Part shown: positions 1 through 7,870 of the stretch, one piece after another
Position numbering within the stretch: position 1 is the first letter of the stretch
Layout: every line of letters starts with the position of its first letter
Origin: a virus
Strand: one strand, 5' to 3'
DNA: 41,667 bases
IMG/VR virus record: IMGVR_UViG_3300033273_000279
Span: 1 to 41,667 of that record
The notes under the pieces: model-generated
Databases searched by the model: none
Told to the model about the DNA's origin: nothing
Seen by the model: only the letters and a program-made list of their open reading frames with translations
Position numbers and translations under genes: made by a program

Positions 1-228
1 AAGCTCACGGTGACCCATCATAAGATCACGGAGACCAGCAGCACGACAGTATGCTTGCTCATGGTATTTAATCACATCATTGATGCAAGATAGCATTTCC
101 TCATATGCTTGTCGTGCTGATACTTTGTCATCTTGGAGGTAGTCGTCGATAGCATCTTGCATACGACATTGGCGTTGCTTTTCATAAGTTTGATCTGGTC
201 CAAGAAATGGGCGTCCTTCAATAGTCAT
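1..228 (-). CDS. Partial conserved small cyanophage protein (3' end outside window)
   Basis: The reading frame opens with ATG at 228 and stays open for 76 codons to the window edge, so the C-terminus is missing. The start overlaps the end of the upstream 64-aa gene by 11 nt, which is typical of co-translated phage genes. The visible protein begins MTIEGRPFLGPDQ and continues with an acidic helical stretch containing VSARQAYEEMLSCIND and ending LRDLMMGHREL. It resembles short conserved cyanophage proteins of unknown function that I remember, but no catalytic or binding motif is visible. No function is proposed. Confidence 0.6.
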   Translation of the reverse strand, partial: MTIEGRPFLGPDQTYEKQRQCRMQDAIDDYLQDDKVSARQAYEEMLSCINDVIKYHEQAYCRAAGLRDLMMGHREL

Positions 229-412
229 GGTGAAACTCTTGGTTGCGTCGTTCATCAAGGTAGCGTAGTACATCTTCACGCCATTCCATCAACTCATGAT
301 AACATGACTGATTGTGAGCACACTGGCGCAGTTCGGGATCTGGTTTGAGAACAGATTCATAGAATAGTCCCAGTGCATCCCTGCGTTTCTCGTGCTTCTC
401 TGGCGTGTTCAT
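218..412 (-). CDS. Hypothetical protein, 64 aa
   Basis: A small charged, mostly helical protein beginning MNTPEKHEKRRDALGLF, with two cysteines in CAHNQSCYHELMEW, a pair that could bind metal or form a disulfide. It has no signal peptide or membrane segment. Its TGA overlaps the ATG of the next gene, which supports real translation and an operon. No clear Shine-Dalgarno precedes the ATG, so the start is less certain than the frame. Not recognised; probably one of the many small accessory proteins of cyanomyoviruses. Confidence 0.5.
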   Translation of the reverse strand: MNTPEKHEKRRDALGLFYESVLKPDPELRQCAHNQSCYHELMEWREDVLRYLDERRNQEFHHDY

Positions 413-453
413 GGTAGTTTAGCGTAGTCCATTGTATTTTAGATTGTTTTGTC

Positions 454-471
454 AGGATATCTGTATATCCT
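454..471. other. Perfect 7-bp hairpin between small genes
   Basis: AGGATAT and ATATCCT flank a 4-nt loop in the 69-nt gap between the 89-aa and 64-aa genes. No T-run follows on either strand, so it is not a standard intrinsic terminator. It could be an mRNA processing or stability element. Confidence 0.4.
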
Positions 472-481
472 CACACTTTCT

Positions 482-751
482 TCATGATTGAGGTCCCCAA
501 CCATCATTCTCAGGGACACAATCATCATCGTCCACACGGTCAACTGAAGCAATGTCACATACTGGCACCTCATGCTCACCACCCACAAGATACCATGGCA
601 TGATCTGTCCATGATACTGCGGATGTGCTTGATACTCAGTAGTATACTCTCTGTCACCGAGATACATTAGTTCACTTGGGGGAATATCGTGATCGCGTAA
701 CATTGCTTGTAGTTGCAAGTGTGTCAACTCGGGTTTTGTAGGAACTTTCAT
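482..751 (-). CDS. Hypothetical protein, 89 aa
   Basis: The ATG at 751 is preceded by GGAG with a 6-nt gap, a good ribosome binding site that fixes the start. The protein is acidic and soluble (MKVPTKPELTHLQLQAMLRD..., C-terminus DDDDCVPENDGWGPQS) with no membrane segment or signal peptide. The first 30 residues look helical; the rest is rich in Tyr, His and Pro. A possible sigma-70 promoter lies just upstream in the tail of the 121-aa gene, so it may be expressed apart from the fibre operon. Not recognised. Confidence 0.55.
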   Translation of the reverse strand: MKVPTKPELTHLQLQAMLRDHDIPPSELMYLGDREYTTEYQAHPQYHGQIMPWYLVGGEHEVPVCDIASVDRVDDDDCVPENDGWGPQS

Positions 752-771
752 GTTATCTCCATTGCCCTGCT

Positions 772-801
772 ACCCTAGCACACCTGTCAACCATGTGTCA
801 A
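772..801 (-). promoter_or_regulatory. Possible sigma-70 promoter for the 89-aa gene
   Basis: On the minus strand, TTGACA (801-796) is followed after 18 nt by TGC-TAGGGT (-10 hexamer at 777-772). The -35 is perfect and there is a TGn extension, but the -10 is weak. A second TTGACA lies 5 nt further on, too close to that -10 to be used with it. The -35 overlaps the stop of the upstream gene. Confidence 0.35.
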
Positions 802-1163
802 CCCTCTGCTGGTGGCGTTGGATCTGCGTTGACATAGGGGATGCCACCATTAGGTTTGATGACATACGCTGGGATATGATGGAATGCATCAGGACAGTTC
901 TGTGGTTGTGGGAACCATTCATAGCAATTGTCTACTGCACTCTGCTCATTGGGGAAATAATAGTATACTTTCTTTAGTTCAAAGATTCTATCAATCTCTG
1001 CTTCAGGAATGATATCTTCATACCATGCAAAAATCTCTGCTTTCTTTGTATCAGAGAGTGTGTGATATTGATTGTTATCAATAACGAGAACAAACTTATT
1101 TGCAAGAGCAGCATAATCTGCTACCAACATTGCTTCTGTTTTAGGATTTAGTGAAATTAACAT
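798..1163 (-). CDS. Hypothetical protein at the end of the tail-fibre operon, 121 aa
   Basis: The ATG overlaps the TAA of the upstream tail-assembly-chaperone-like gene (TAATG), so the two are translationally coupled. The protein starts MLISLNPKTEAMLVADYAAL, has an aromatic-rich middle (KKVYYYFPNEQSAVDNCYEWF) and ends in a Pro-rich tail. There is no signal peptide or membrane segment. Its position directly after tail-fibre and fibre-chaperone genes suggests a role in fibre assembly or in modifying the host surface, but that is inference from context. I do not recognise the family. Confidence 0.6.
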   Translation of the reverse strand: MLISLNPKTEAMLVADYAALANKFVLVIDNNQYHTLSDTKKAEIFAWYEDIIPEAEIDRIFELKKVYYYFPNEQSAVDNCYEWFPQPQNCPDAFHHIPAYVIKPNGGIPYVNADPTPPAEG

Positions 1164-1984
1164 TATCCAACCTCTCCTTCTTCAATGATAGATAGAATTT
1201 CATCTAGTGTCTTATCACCAGATTGGACACGGTTGATTCTATTTACAGGCATATCATCAATTGATGCTGTAGAAATTGCAATTGCAAGATAATTAGTAAT
1301 TCTATCAGCAAATCTACTGTATACTACTTGGTTCATTCTATAGAAATGATCATGGTCGTCAGATAGATATGCTTTTCCATCATCCATTGCTTTATGTTTG
1401 GATGGTGTGACTGGAAACTTCACCATATTTGCAGCAACAGTTGATTGTTGCTCTGGCAAATCTCTCAGCACTTGACGATAAGTTCTCCAGTCCGCTTTCT
1501 CTTCATCTGTTAGTGGCACATCACCTAGTTGTGTCCAGTCACTATCCATTAGTAGGAAGTTTCTGATCATCACAACCTTAGTCCAGTTAAGAATAGCAGA
1601 CTTAGCAAACTGACCTGCTAGTGATCTTTCTAGATCATTTTCCTGTCCTACTCTATATTCTGTGTATTTCTCCATGAGACGATTACACAGATCATCCACT
1701 TCATCTGCAAATGGAGATAGATCAAACTGATAAGAACACCACTTATATGTACCAGTCTTCTGGTTGCGTGTGTACTTAGTCTTGTTCATCTTTGCTCTGC
1801 CATCTTTGTACTTTACAAAGACTTCCAACTTATCCTTGTCAGAATCCCACAGAGGATACAAGATGGGAACGATGTTTGCTACCCAATATTCATCGTCAAA
1901 TGTTTTGATAACACCGTCTACCTGAATGTTCTTATCAAATGCATTCAGGTACAATGCTGTTGTTGATGGTGATGCGATGTCCAT
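1163..1984 (-). CDS. Phage tail assembly chaperone-like protein, 273 aa
   Basis: The region encoded about 1480-1570 (residues about 138-180) reads IRNFLLMDSDWTQLGDVPLT followed by a WRTYRQVLRDLP motif. This matches the small tail assembly chaperone domain that accompanies tail fibres in many phages (Phage_tail_APC type, typically ...SDWTQ...W..YRQ.LRD.P). The N-terminal 130 residues, with many Lys, Tyr and Asp, are not recognised. It lies 2 nt after the 2OG oxygenase gene and overlaps the next gene, inside the fibre operon. The likely job is to help fold or attach the fibres made upstream. The domain call is motif-based; the chaperone role is by family analogy. Confidence 0.65.
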   Translation of the reverse strand: MDIASPSTTALYLNAFDKNIQVDGVIKTFDDEYWVANIVPILYPLWDSDKDKLEVFVKYKDGRAKMNKTKYTRNQKTGTYKWCSYQFDLSPFADEVDDLCNRLMEKYTEYRVGQENDLERSLAGQFAKSAILNWTKVVMIRNFLLMDSDWTQLGDVPLTDEEKADWRTYRQVLRDLPEQQSTVAANMVKFPVTPSKHKAMDDGKAYLSDDHDHFYRMNQVVYSRFADRITNYLAIAISTASIDDMPVNRINRVQSGDKTLDEILSIIEEGEVG

Positions 1985-1986
1985 GT

Positions 1987-2601
1987 TTATACTGTCTTAT
2001 GAATCCATCCTGTCAAAATGTATTTATCGTGCGAGAATACCGTATTGCCTCTATGTGTGTGGGTAAACGCCGCTGGCCATATTACAACTCTGCCTTTCTT
2101 TGGTTGGATTCTCCTCTTTTGGTAGATAAACTCTGTTTCTGCTTCACCCTCAGGCATATCATTGAGATAAATCGTCCAAACTAATTCACGACTAGAAGCA
2201 TGATATGCAGATGTCTCATAATGCCAGTCATGATATCCTCCACCTGGCGGTGTTTGCTGAAACTTGATGATATTTGTCATCATCTTCGTTGGTCTCAGCG
2301 CGGCGTAATAGTTACTATAACTAGCAACACAGCATTTTACATATTCTCTAACTTCAGCAGATATGCGACTCTCGTGCTCATTAAACAAATACTGATAGTC
2401 GCTACGACCTAATTTACCATGAGGAAATTGTGTAGATCCATTATCTACATTGATCCATCCATTGTTTTCTTTTGCCTCTAAGCACTTGTCAATAATATCA
2501 TCACATAATTGTCGAGGGAAAAAGTTATCCCAAACACCAATAAAGTCATCAAAATCACCCACTATCTTATCTGGTGGAAAAATAAACTTGTCTGATATCA
2601 T
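1987..2601 (-). CDS. 2OG-Fe(II) oxygenase, 204 aa
   Basis: A protein of the prolyl 4-hydroxylase-like 2-oxoglutarate/Fe(II) dioxygenase fold. The likely iron ligands are in GGGYHDWHYE (residues 120-129; H127 and E129, or H124 as alternative) and in WPAAFTHTHRGN (H181 or H183), with R184 or K193 placed to bind 2-oxoglutarate. Length fits the short phage members. The ATG overlaps the TGA of the 1,311-aa fibre gene (ATGA), so expression is coupled to the fibres. Such genes are common next to cyanophage tail-fibre genes; hydroxylation of a fibre or host protein is plausible, but the substrate is unknown. Confidence 0.85.
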   Translation of the reverse strand: MISDKFIFPPDKIVGDFDDFIGVWDNFFPRQLCDDIIDKCLEAKENNGWINVDNGSTQFPHGKLGRSDYQYLFNEHESRISAEVREYVKCCVASYSNYYAALRPTKMMTNIIKFQQTPPGGGYHDWHYETSAYHASSRELVWTIYLNDMPEGEAETEFIYQKRRIQPKKGRVVIWPAAFTHTHRGNTVFSHDKYILTGWIHKTV

Positions 2602-5600
2602 AATGCTTTGATCAAATACTTAACTCTAAAATACTTAGTAATCAGGGGAATGTCTGACTCTGGCACAACCTCTGCAGTGGTAACAATAGGTGTGGATGAT
2701 GACATTGTAAACGTTCCATCTGTAACTGTCAAGGATGCATCTCGTGCAGTAACAGTACGTCTTACTTGACTGATACCTATATCGCTGTTGATAGGTAATC
2801 CAGCATCATCTAGGTTGCCTTGCAGGGATGCTCCACCTGTAGAAACAAATTGATTTACAAGTTGTGGTGCATAGAAAAGTGTAATAGCTCCAAGACCATA
2901 ATGATCAGCATTTGCTGTGGCATTGTCATTTGCACCAATTGGTCTATCCTGTGAGAGGATAAGAGTGACGTTAGCATCTCTCATCGCAGATCCTTCTGCA
3001 ATGGGTAAATCAATTGTTTGCCACCCTGATTCTGGGTCGTTCGCAAGAACGATCTCACTGAATAGAGTTGTATTTGTTGATGCTCCCTTTTGATAATATA
3101 AGTTTAGTGCCTCATCAGGTGACTCACCACCATTTGCACTATTACCTTTGATAACTGTAAATCTTATAGTATTGACACTACTCAAATCAAAAGTTCCTAC
3201 TGATAATTGTCTATCACCACCAGAATCTGCCGCTGCTCCAGTAAAGTTAATGTATTGTGTAATTTTATTGTTTGCAAATGGAATATTGGCAGAACTGAAT
3301 CCAGCAGTAGATCCAGTTCCAAGTCCAAATGCTCGTTGTTTTAGTTGATCATCTGTAGATGACAACCACACATTTCCTGTTCTAGGAGCACCAGTTGGTG
3401 TTCCATTTTCAGTTCCTTCAAAATATACACCAGTTGGAGATGTAAGTTCTCCTTCAATTACAGAACCTGCTTCTTGACCAGCATAACGAACAAATATACT
3501 ACCACTTCCACCATCAGTTGCAAGTCCGCCACCAGATCCAGCATTTCCCAATGATACAGAAACAGGAACTACAAGATCTGTGATTTCAATAATAACTGAT
3601 CCACCTTGTCCTCCACCACCACCAACAGGATCATAACTTAATGTGTTGTAAGTGTATTCAATTTCTACATATCCATCACTTGTTGGGAGAGCACCGTTGG
3701 TGGTTATGGTCATGCCATCCGCGCCCCAGAAGTCAGTTCTGTATGCAGAAACACCACGACGACCGCCAGTACCACCACCATTACCATTGTGTCCAACACC
3801 TGCTTGGCCGCCAATACCACCATTATTTTGGCTAGGGACACCGCATCCAGCACCACCGCCGCCACCAGCGCCAGCAGTACAACCACCAGAGGATCCGTCA
3901 CTACCATCAGCAAAATCTATTGCACTACCAAGTTGTACAACACTTTGTGATGCACTCTGATGATTTCCACCAGGATAGCATCCATCAGTAGTACCACTAC
4001 CATTGTATCCACCACCTGATCCGCCGCCGCCGCCACCGCCGCCAGCGCCAGCGATCAAAACACCATCAAGAAATAGTCCAGTACAACCGCCACCGCCACC
4101 GCCTGATGCACCATTACCCCATGCACCAGTTCCACTATCTCCTCCATATGTGCTACCACCACCAACACCACCTAGAGCAGGTCCTGCTTCACTACCACTT
4201 CCAGTGTTACCATCTTTGTTATTAAATCCAGCATTGCCTTTTCTACCAATCTCCCAAGAAATTGTACCAGCTGCCAATGCTAAAGTACCTACTAGCAATG
4301 CACCGCGACCACCGTATCCACCTACAGCACCACTCTTTCCAGATGTAGAAGTTGGCCAACCTGGGAATGATCCACTACAATTAGAGTTAGCATTGGGGTT
4401 ACCAGCACCACCGCCACCGCCAGATACTCTAAAAGTAATACTTCTACTAGTTTCTCCAGGGAATGTAGTAGGAATAGTCCAACTACCATTGTTGGTATAT
4501 GTTACTGCAGGAACATTAGTTGTAGATTCAAATGGTGTTGAAACACCATTACCACCAGCATTTACATCGGCATTTGCACTGGCACCACCACCAAATGAAA
4601 TTGCTGTTGATGATCCAGCGCCGCCACCAGTTGTTCCGTCATCACCCTCAGTTACAGAAAATGTAAATCTAGGATCTGCTGCTAATTCAGCAGGAATTGA
4701 TAATGTTCCACCAGATCCACCTGTGCCACCACTATTTCCATCTACTGCTCCACCACCACCATTTGCAGTGATAGTGTATAAAGTTCCATCTACATCTAGA
4801 GTGACAGATGCTGTTCCACCATTAGATCCATCATTATCACTATCAGAACCTCCCCCACCAGGAGCTTTCAGGATGACTTGAATTCCAATAACTTCTCCTA
4901 AATTTGGATCTGGAAGAGGAATAATTTTACTTTGTGGAGTTGTTATAGTCTCACTATACAGTGTGATGGCATTACCAGGAATCTCAAAGTCTGCTTGCTT
5001 ACCACCAACTAATGTATCTCCATTGACAACATATACCCTAGGTGGTTGTGTAATTTCTTGTTCGACAAAATAACCACCAGCTAACTTTACATTAGCACCA
5101 GAGTTTAGAGTTGCAGTTGCCACTCCTGGTGTTTCGTTTACTCTTGGTAGCACGTTAAAATTAGCTGCTCCAAATCCAGCAGATACTACCTCAAAAATTC
5201 CAGAAAATTGCGGCGGTGTAGCACCTGTGACAATAATAGTATCACCAACAGAGAATCCATGATTACCATCACAATTGATTGTGATAAATCCACTGTTAGA
5301 GTCATATGTTATTGTCAATAATGGAATTGGATCTGCTTCTGAAATAGAATAATTGTAAGCAGCGTCCCTCTCACCAATGCCCTCAGTATTGCCATATGTT
5401 GCCATTGCTGGACTCTGCAATGTTGTACCAATGATACCATGAGAGTGCCCGAGTGCATCACCATTAGCTCCAGCTGGTTCAAAGTTAGTGATATTTGCTC
5501 TACTATTGATATAGTTGACAGCAAATCTATCTACTTCAGATGGTCCTAATTCCGCAAGTTTAGTTTCATCAACTTCTGCAGATAGAATTCTATGATTGTG

Positions 5601-6533
5601 TGCTGGTGGGAATGGAAATACGTAGTCGTCAATTGGACCTACACTATATTTGACACTACCAGTTACATATGCAGTTACATCAGCAATAATATCAGAATAT
5701 CCTGTAGTTTTTACATCACCAACATTGAAAAATTCGCCACTATCAACCAAGAAACCTTTTTGTATGTACCATCTACCACCAGTTTGTCCTACAAAGTTGT
5801 TGATGGCATTTTCTGGTGTTGCTGTACCAGCACCATTAACATTTCCAAATCCAAGAATTTTTCTTTGTCTGTAATCTGGTAAGTTGAAAGTACCAAGATT
5901 ATATGGATAATCACTAAGAGAAAAAGTTTTTGATACAGCAAAATCTGGGTGAAGTGCTAGAGATGGAGAAACAAATGTCCACACATATTGATTTGATGGG
6001 AATGCGCTTAGATCAATATTATCTGGCAGGACAAGTTCATATGCAAATTCACCAATTTCTGCATATGCGCTTACATCTTCGGTTGGTTCAATCAGTCGAT
6101 AAAACGTATTAGTATCGAGAGCACCAGAAGATGTAGGGAATTGTCCCATCGTATTAAATCTTAGAACAGCACCGTAAGGATAAGGTCTTTGTATGTTTAC
6201 CTTATCATTAGTAGCATCTTTGTAAAACTGAAAAAATAGTTTATTGTTGATAATATATGATCTTCTCAGTCCACCAGGAACGGTTGGTTGTGTGACAGTT
6301 ACACCTGTTGCACCACCATATCTATTTCTGATAATAGAAAATAGAGCTGGATAATCTCTGATTCGAAGTTCTTTACCATCACAGTACAAGTGATCTTTGT
6401 ATGTGTATTCAGGATCTTCTCCATCTGTCTGTTGATCAGTACCAACAAACACAGGAAGAATAGTTCCAACTGGGGTATGATTTCCACCCTTGTCAGAATA
6501 GTAATTGTCGTATGTATTCCTGTACGTTGCCAT
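2598..6533 (-). CDS. Glycine-rich tail-collar fibre protein, 1,311 aa
   Basis: Residues about 18-75 form a phage tail collar-type domain (VGTILPVFVG...LYCDGKELRIRDYPALFSII), the fold used by T4 short and long tail fibres. Paired histidines follow (AHNHRIL, GHSHGII), like the HxH metal sites of T4 fibre tips. The region encoded about 3500-4870 is extremely Gly-rich (runs of GGGGG, with Ser, Asn and Ala), resembling the polyglycine receptor-binding tips of some T4-like adhesins. The C-terminus is a beta-rich domain. It starts 4 nt after the 443-aa collar protein. Most likely a virion adhesin that determines host range. The antisense strand of the Gly-rich stretch is a long proline-rich open frame, which is only a shadow. 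Confidence 0.8.
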   Translation of the reverse strand: MATYRNTYDNYYSDKGGNHTPVGTILPVFVGTDQQTDGEDPEYTYKDHLYCDGKELRIRDYPALFSIIRNRYGGATGVTVTQPTVPGGLRRSYIINNKLFFQFYKDATNDKVNIQRPYPYGAVLRFNTMGQFPTSSGALDTNTFYRLIEPTEDVSAYAEIGEFAYELVLPDNIDLSAFPSNQYVWTFVSPSLALHPDFAVSKTFSLSDYPYNLGTFNLPDYRQRKILGFGNVNGAGTATPENAINNFVGQTGGRWYIQKGFLVDSGEFFNVGDVKTTGYSDIIADVTAYVTGSVKYSVGPIDDYVFPFPPAHNHRILSAEVDETKLAELGPSEVDRFAVNYINSRANITNFEPAGANGDALGHSHGIIGTTLQSPAMATYGNTEGIGERDAAYNYSISEADPIPLLTITYDSNSGFITINCDGNHGFSVGDTIIVTGATPPQFSGIFEVVSAGFGAANFNVLPRVNETPGVATATLNSGANVKLAGGYFVEQEITQPPRVYVVNGDTLVGGKQADFEIPGNAITLYSETITTPQSKIIPLPDPNLGEVIGIQVILKAPGGGGSDSDNDGSNGGTASVTLDVDGTLYTITANGGGGAVDGNSGGTGGSGGTLSIPAELAADPRFTFSVTEGDDGTTGGGAGSSTAISFGGGASANADVNAGGNGVSTPFESTTNVPAVTYTNNGSWTIPTTFPGETSRSITFRVSGGGGGAGNPNANSNCSGSFPGWPTSTSGKSGAVGGYGGRGALLVGTLALAAGTISWEIGRKGNAGFNNKDGNTGSGSEAGPALGGVGGGSTYGGDSGTGAWGNGASGGGGGGCTGLFLDGVLIAGAGGGGGGGGSGGGYNGSGTTDGCYPGGNHQSASQSVVQLGSAIDFADGSDGSSGGCTAGAGGGGGAGCGVPSQNNGGIGGQAGVGHNGNGGGTGGRRGVSAYRTDFWGADGMTITTNGALPTSDGYVEIEYTYNTLSYDPVGGGGGQGGSVIIEITDLVVPVSVSLGNAGSGGGLATDGGSGSIFVRYAGQEAGSVIEGELTSPTGVYFEGTENGTPTGAPRTGNVWLSSTDDQLKQRAFGLGTGSTAGFSSANIPFANNKITQYINFTGAAADSGGDRQLSVGTFDLSSVNTIRFTVIKGNSANGGESPDEALNLYYQKGASTNTTLFSEIVLANDPESGWQTIDLPIAEGSAMRDANVTLILSQDRPIGANDNATANADHYGLGAITLFYAPQLVNQFVSTGGASLQGNLDDAGLPINSDIGISQVRRTVTARDASLTVTDGTFTMSSSTPIVTTAEVVPESDIPLITKYFRVKYLIKAL

Positions 6534-6537
6534 CTGT

Positions 6538-7869
6538 TTAGTACTTAATCAAAAACTCTTGAACTAAGAATGGTTGAATGTAACCATCTGCTTTGTTTTC
6601 TTCATTGATATCTATCTGAATAGTAGATACAATTTCTGTTGCTGGAATATTTACAGCATTGGTTGTTACCTGAAATGTATGATCTTGTTGTTCAAATGGA
6701 ACAAAGTGCTTATGGTTACACTCATTACCATATTCAGTGACATCACTAATCACATTATTCAATGCACCAAAAGTTGGCACGTTTGCCACAGAATCAAAAG
6801 GAACTTGAGTCGATTGAGAAACTGTTGCTGGTGTATAGTTTGCAGGAACTGGTTGAATTCTTGCATTTGCACTTGGAGGAGAACAAATTGCCGCTCCAAT
6901 AGGACATGGAGAAGGAGTTTTACATCCCATAGTGCCAGTGTAACGTATGTTGCCACAATCATTTGAGTCCTCTTCCCAGACAGGAAATCCAGGTTGACTT
7001 CCACCAGTGGCACAACCAAATGTTCCTTGACCAGGAATATTTCCAGGAATCAAACATTTATATTGAGCGTCAAAATTACATCCAGACCAACATGCACCAT
7101 AGTATTCTAGAGTATCTGGAGGAAAGAATGTACAATTGTAAGATTCAATTCTTTCCTGATAACTACTAGCATATCTTGATGCTGCTGCTTGACACAGAGG
7201 TTGTGCAGTATTATTTGCCCATGGCATTATACACAACGAAGATTTGGAAGTATACGAGTTTCTACCAAAAAGAGCAAATTCATTGCTATTAGAAGCAGCA
7301 ACTCTAGATCTTTTACCGTCATGGAAGTGTCCATGAGGCTGAAATGCTGTATGCAACACTTCAGACTCCTCTGTATAATTACCAGTCGCTCTTGTAAATC
7401 CAGGTTGACCAGTAATTTCAAGAGTTTGTGATGGAATAAAGAAGTTACCTTGATACTGAACTTCAAATGATGTACCAATATTGGTTGTAACTTCTAATCC
7501 AATACCAGATTTTGTAATTGTCTGCCCAGAATCATTTTCCAAATATGTATCAACATAGTCACCCAAGTTTGCAGAGTTAGATGTTCTAATGCTTTTTGCA
7601 CCCAAATCAGGAACCTGAAACTGATTATCTAATAACTCAGTATCAGGTTTTTTATATCTGCAGCTAGTACCAACACCAAGAACTTCTGCCAATTCTGGAA
7701 ACACTTCTGCTTGATAAACAGAACCATCACATCTCAAATATCCTGCTGGCAGATCTCTCAAAGTATTAAGATCTTCTGGATCAGATGATCCCAACTGACT
7801 AGACCAATTGATAATAGATCCAGTCAACGTCCCCAACTTTGATTTTTCTCTACTATAAAATACTGCCAT
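6538..7869 (-). CDS. Cysteine-rich tail-collar fibre protein, 443 aa
   Basis: The N-terminal 60 residues carry a tail collar motif (DLPAGYLRCDGSVYQAEVFPELAEVLG). A PHGHFHDG histidine cluster lies near residue 180 and a CNHKHFVPF cluster in the C-terminal part, typical of fibre beta-structures with metal sites. Unusually, the section encoded about 6860-7240 holds about 11 cysteines in roughly 125 residues. The gene follows the 886-aa collar gene with a 1-nt gap and precedes the 1,311-aa collar gene by 4 nt, so the three are one translational unit. A receptor-binding fibre or accessory fibre is likely; the exact T4 counterpart (gp12, gp10, gp37) cannot be assigned by eye. Confidence 0.75.
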   Translation of the reverse strand: MAVFYSREKSKLGTLTGSIINWSSQLGSSDPEDLNTLRDLPAGYLRCDGSVYQAEVFPELAEVLGVGTSCRYKKPDTELLDNQFQVPDLGAKSIRTSNSANLGDYVDTYLENDSGQTITKSGIGLEVTTNIGTSFEVQYQGNFFIPSQTLEITGQPGFTRATGNYTEESEVLHTAFQPHGHFHDGKRSRVAASNSNEFALFGRNSYTSKSSLCIMPWANNTAQPLCQAAASRYASSYQERIESYNCTFFPPDTLEYYGACWSGCNFDAQYKCLIPGNIPGQGTFGCATGGSQPGFPVWEEDSNDCGNIRYTGTMGCKTPSPCPIGAAICSPPSANARIQPVPANYTPATVSQSTQVPFDSVANVPTFGALNNVISDVTEYGNECNHKHFVPFEQQDHTFQVTTNAVNIPATEIVSTIQIDINEENKADGYIQPFLVQEFLIKY

Positions 7870-7870
7870 A

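Noticed and set aside
752-797. Second TTGACA (790-785) as the -35 of a promoter
   Set aside because: No -10-like hexamer lies 16-18 nt downstream; the only candidate -10 is 7 nt away, which fits the first TTGACA better.
4003-4881. Long plus-strand open frame coding for a proline-rich protein of 292 residues
   Set aside because: It lies exactly opposite the Gly-rich part of the 1,311-aa fibre. GGN/GGT codons read as proline on the other strand, and there is no ribosome site or operon context.
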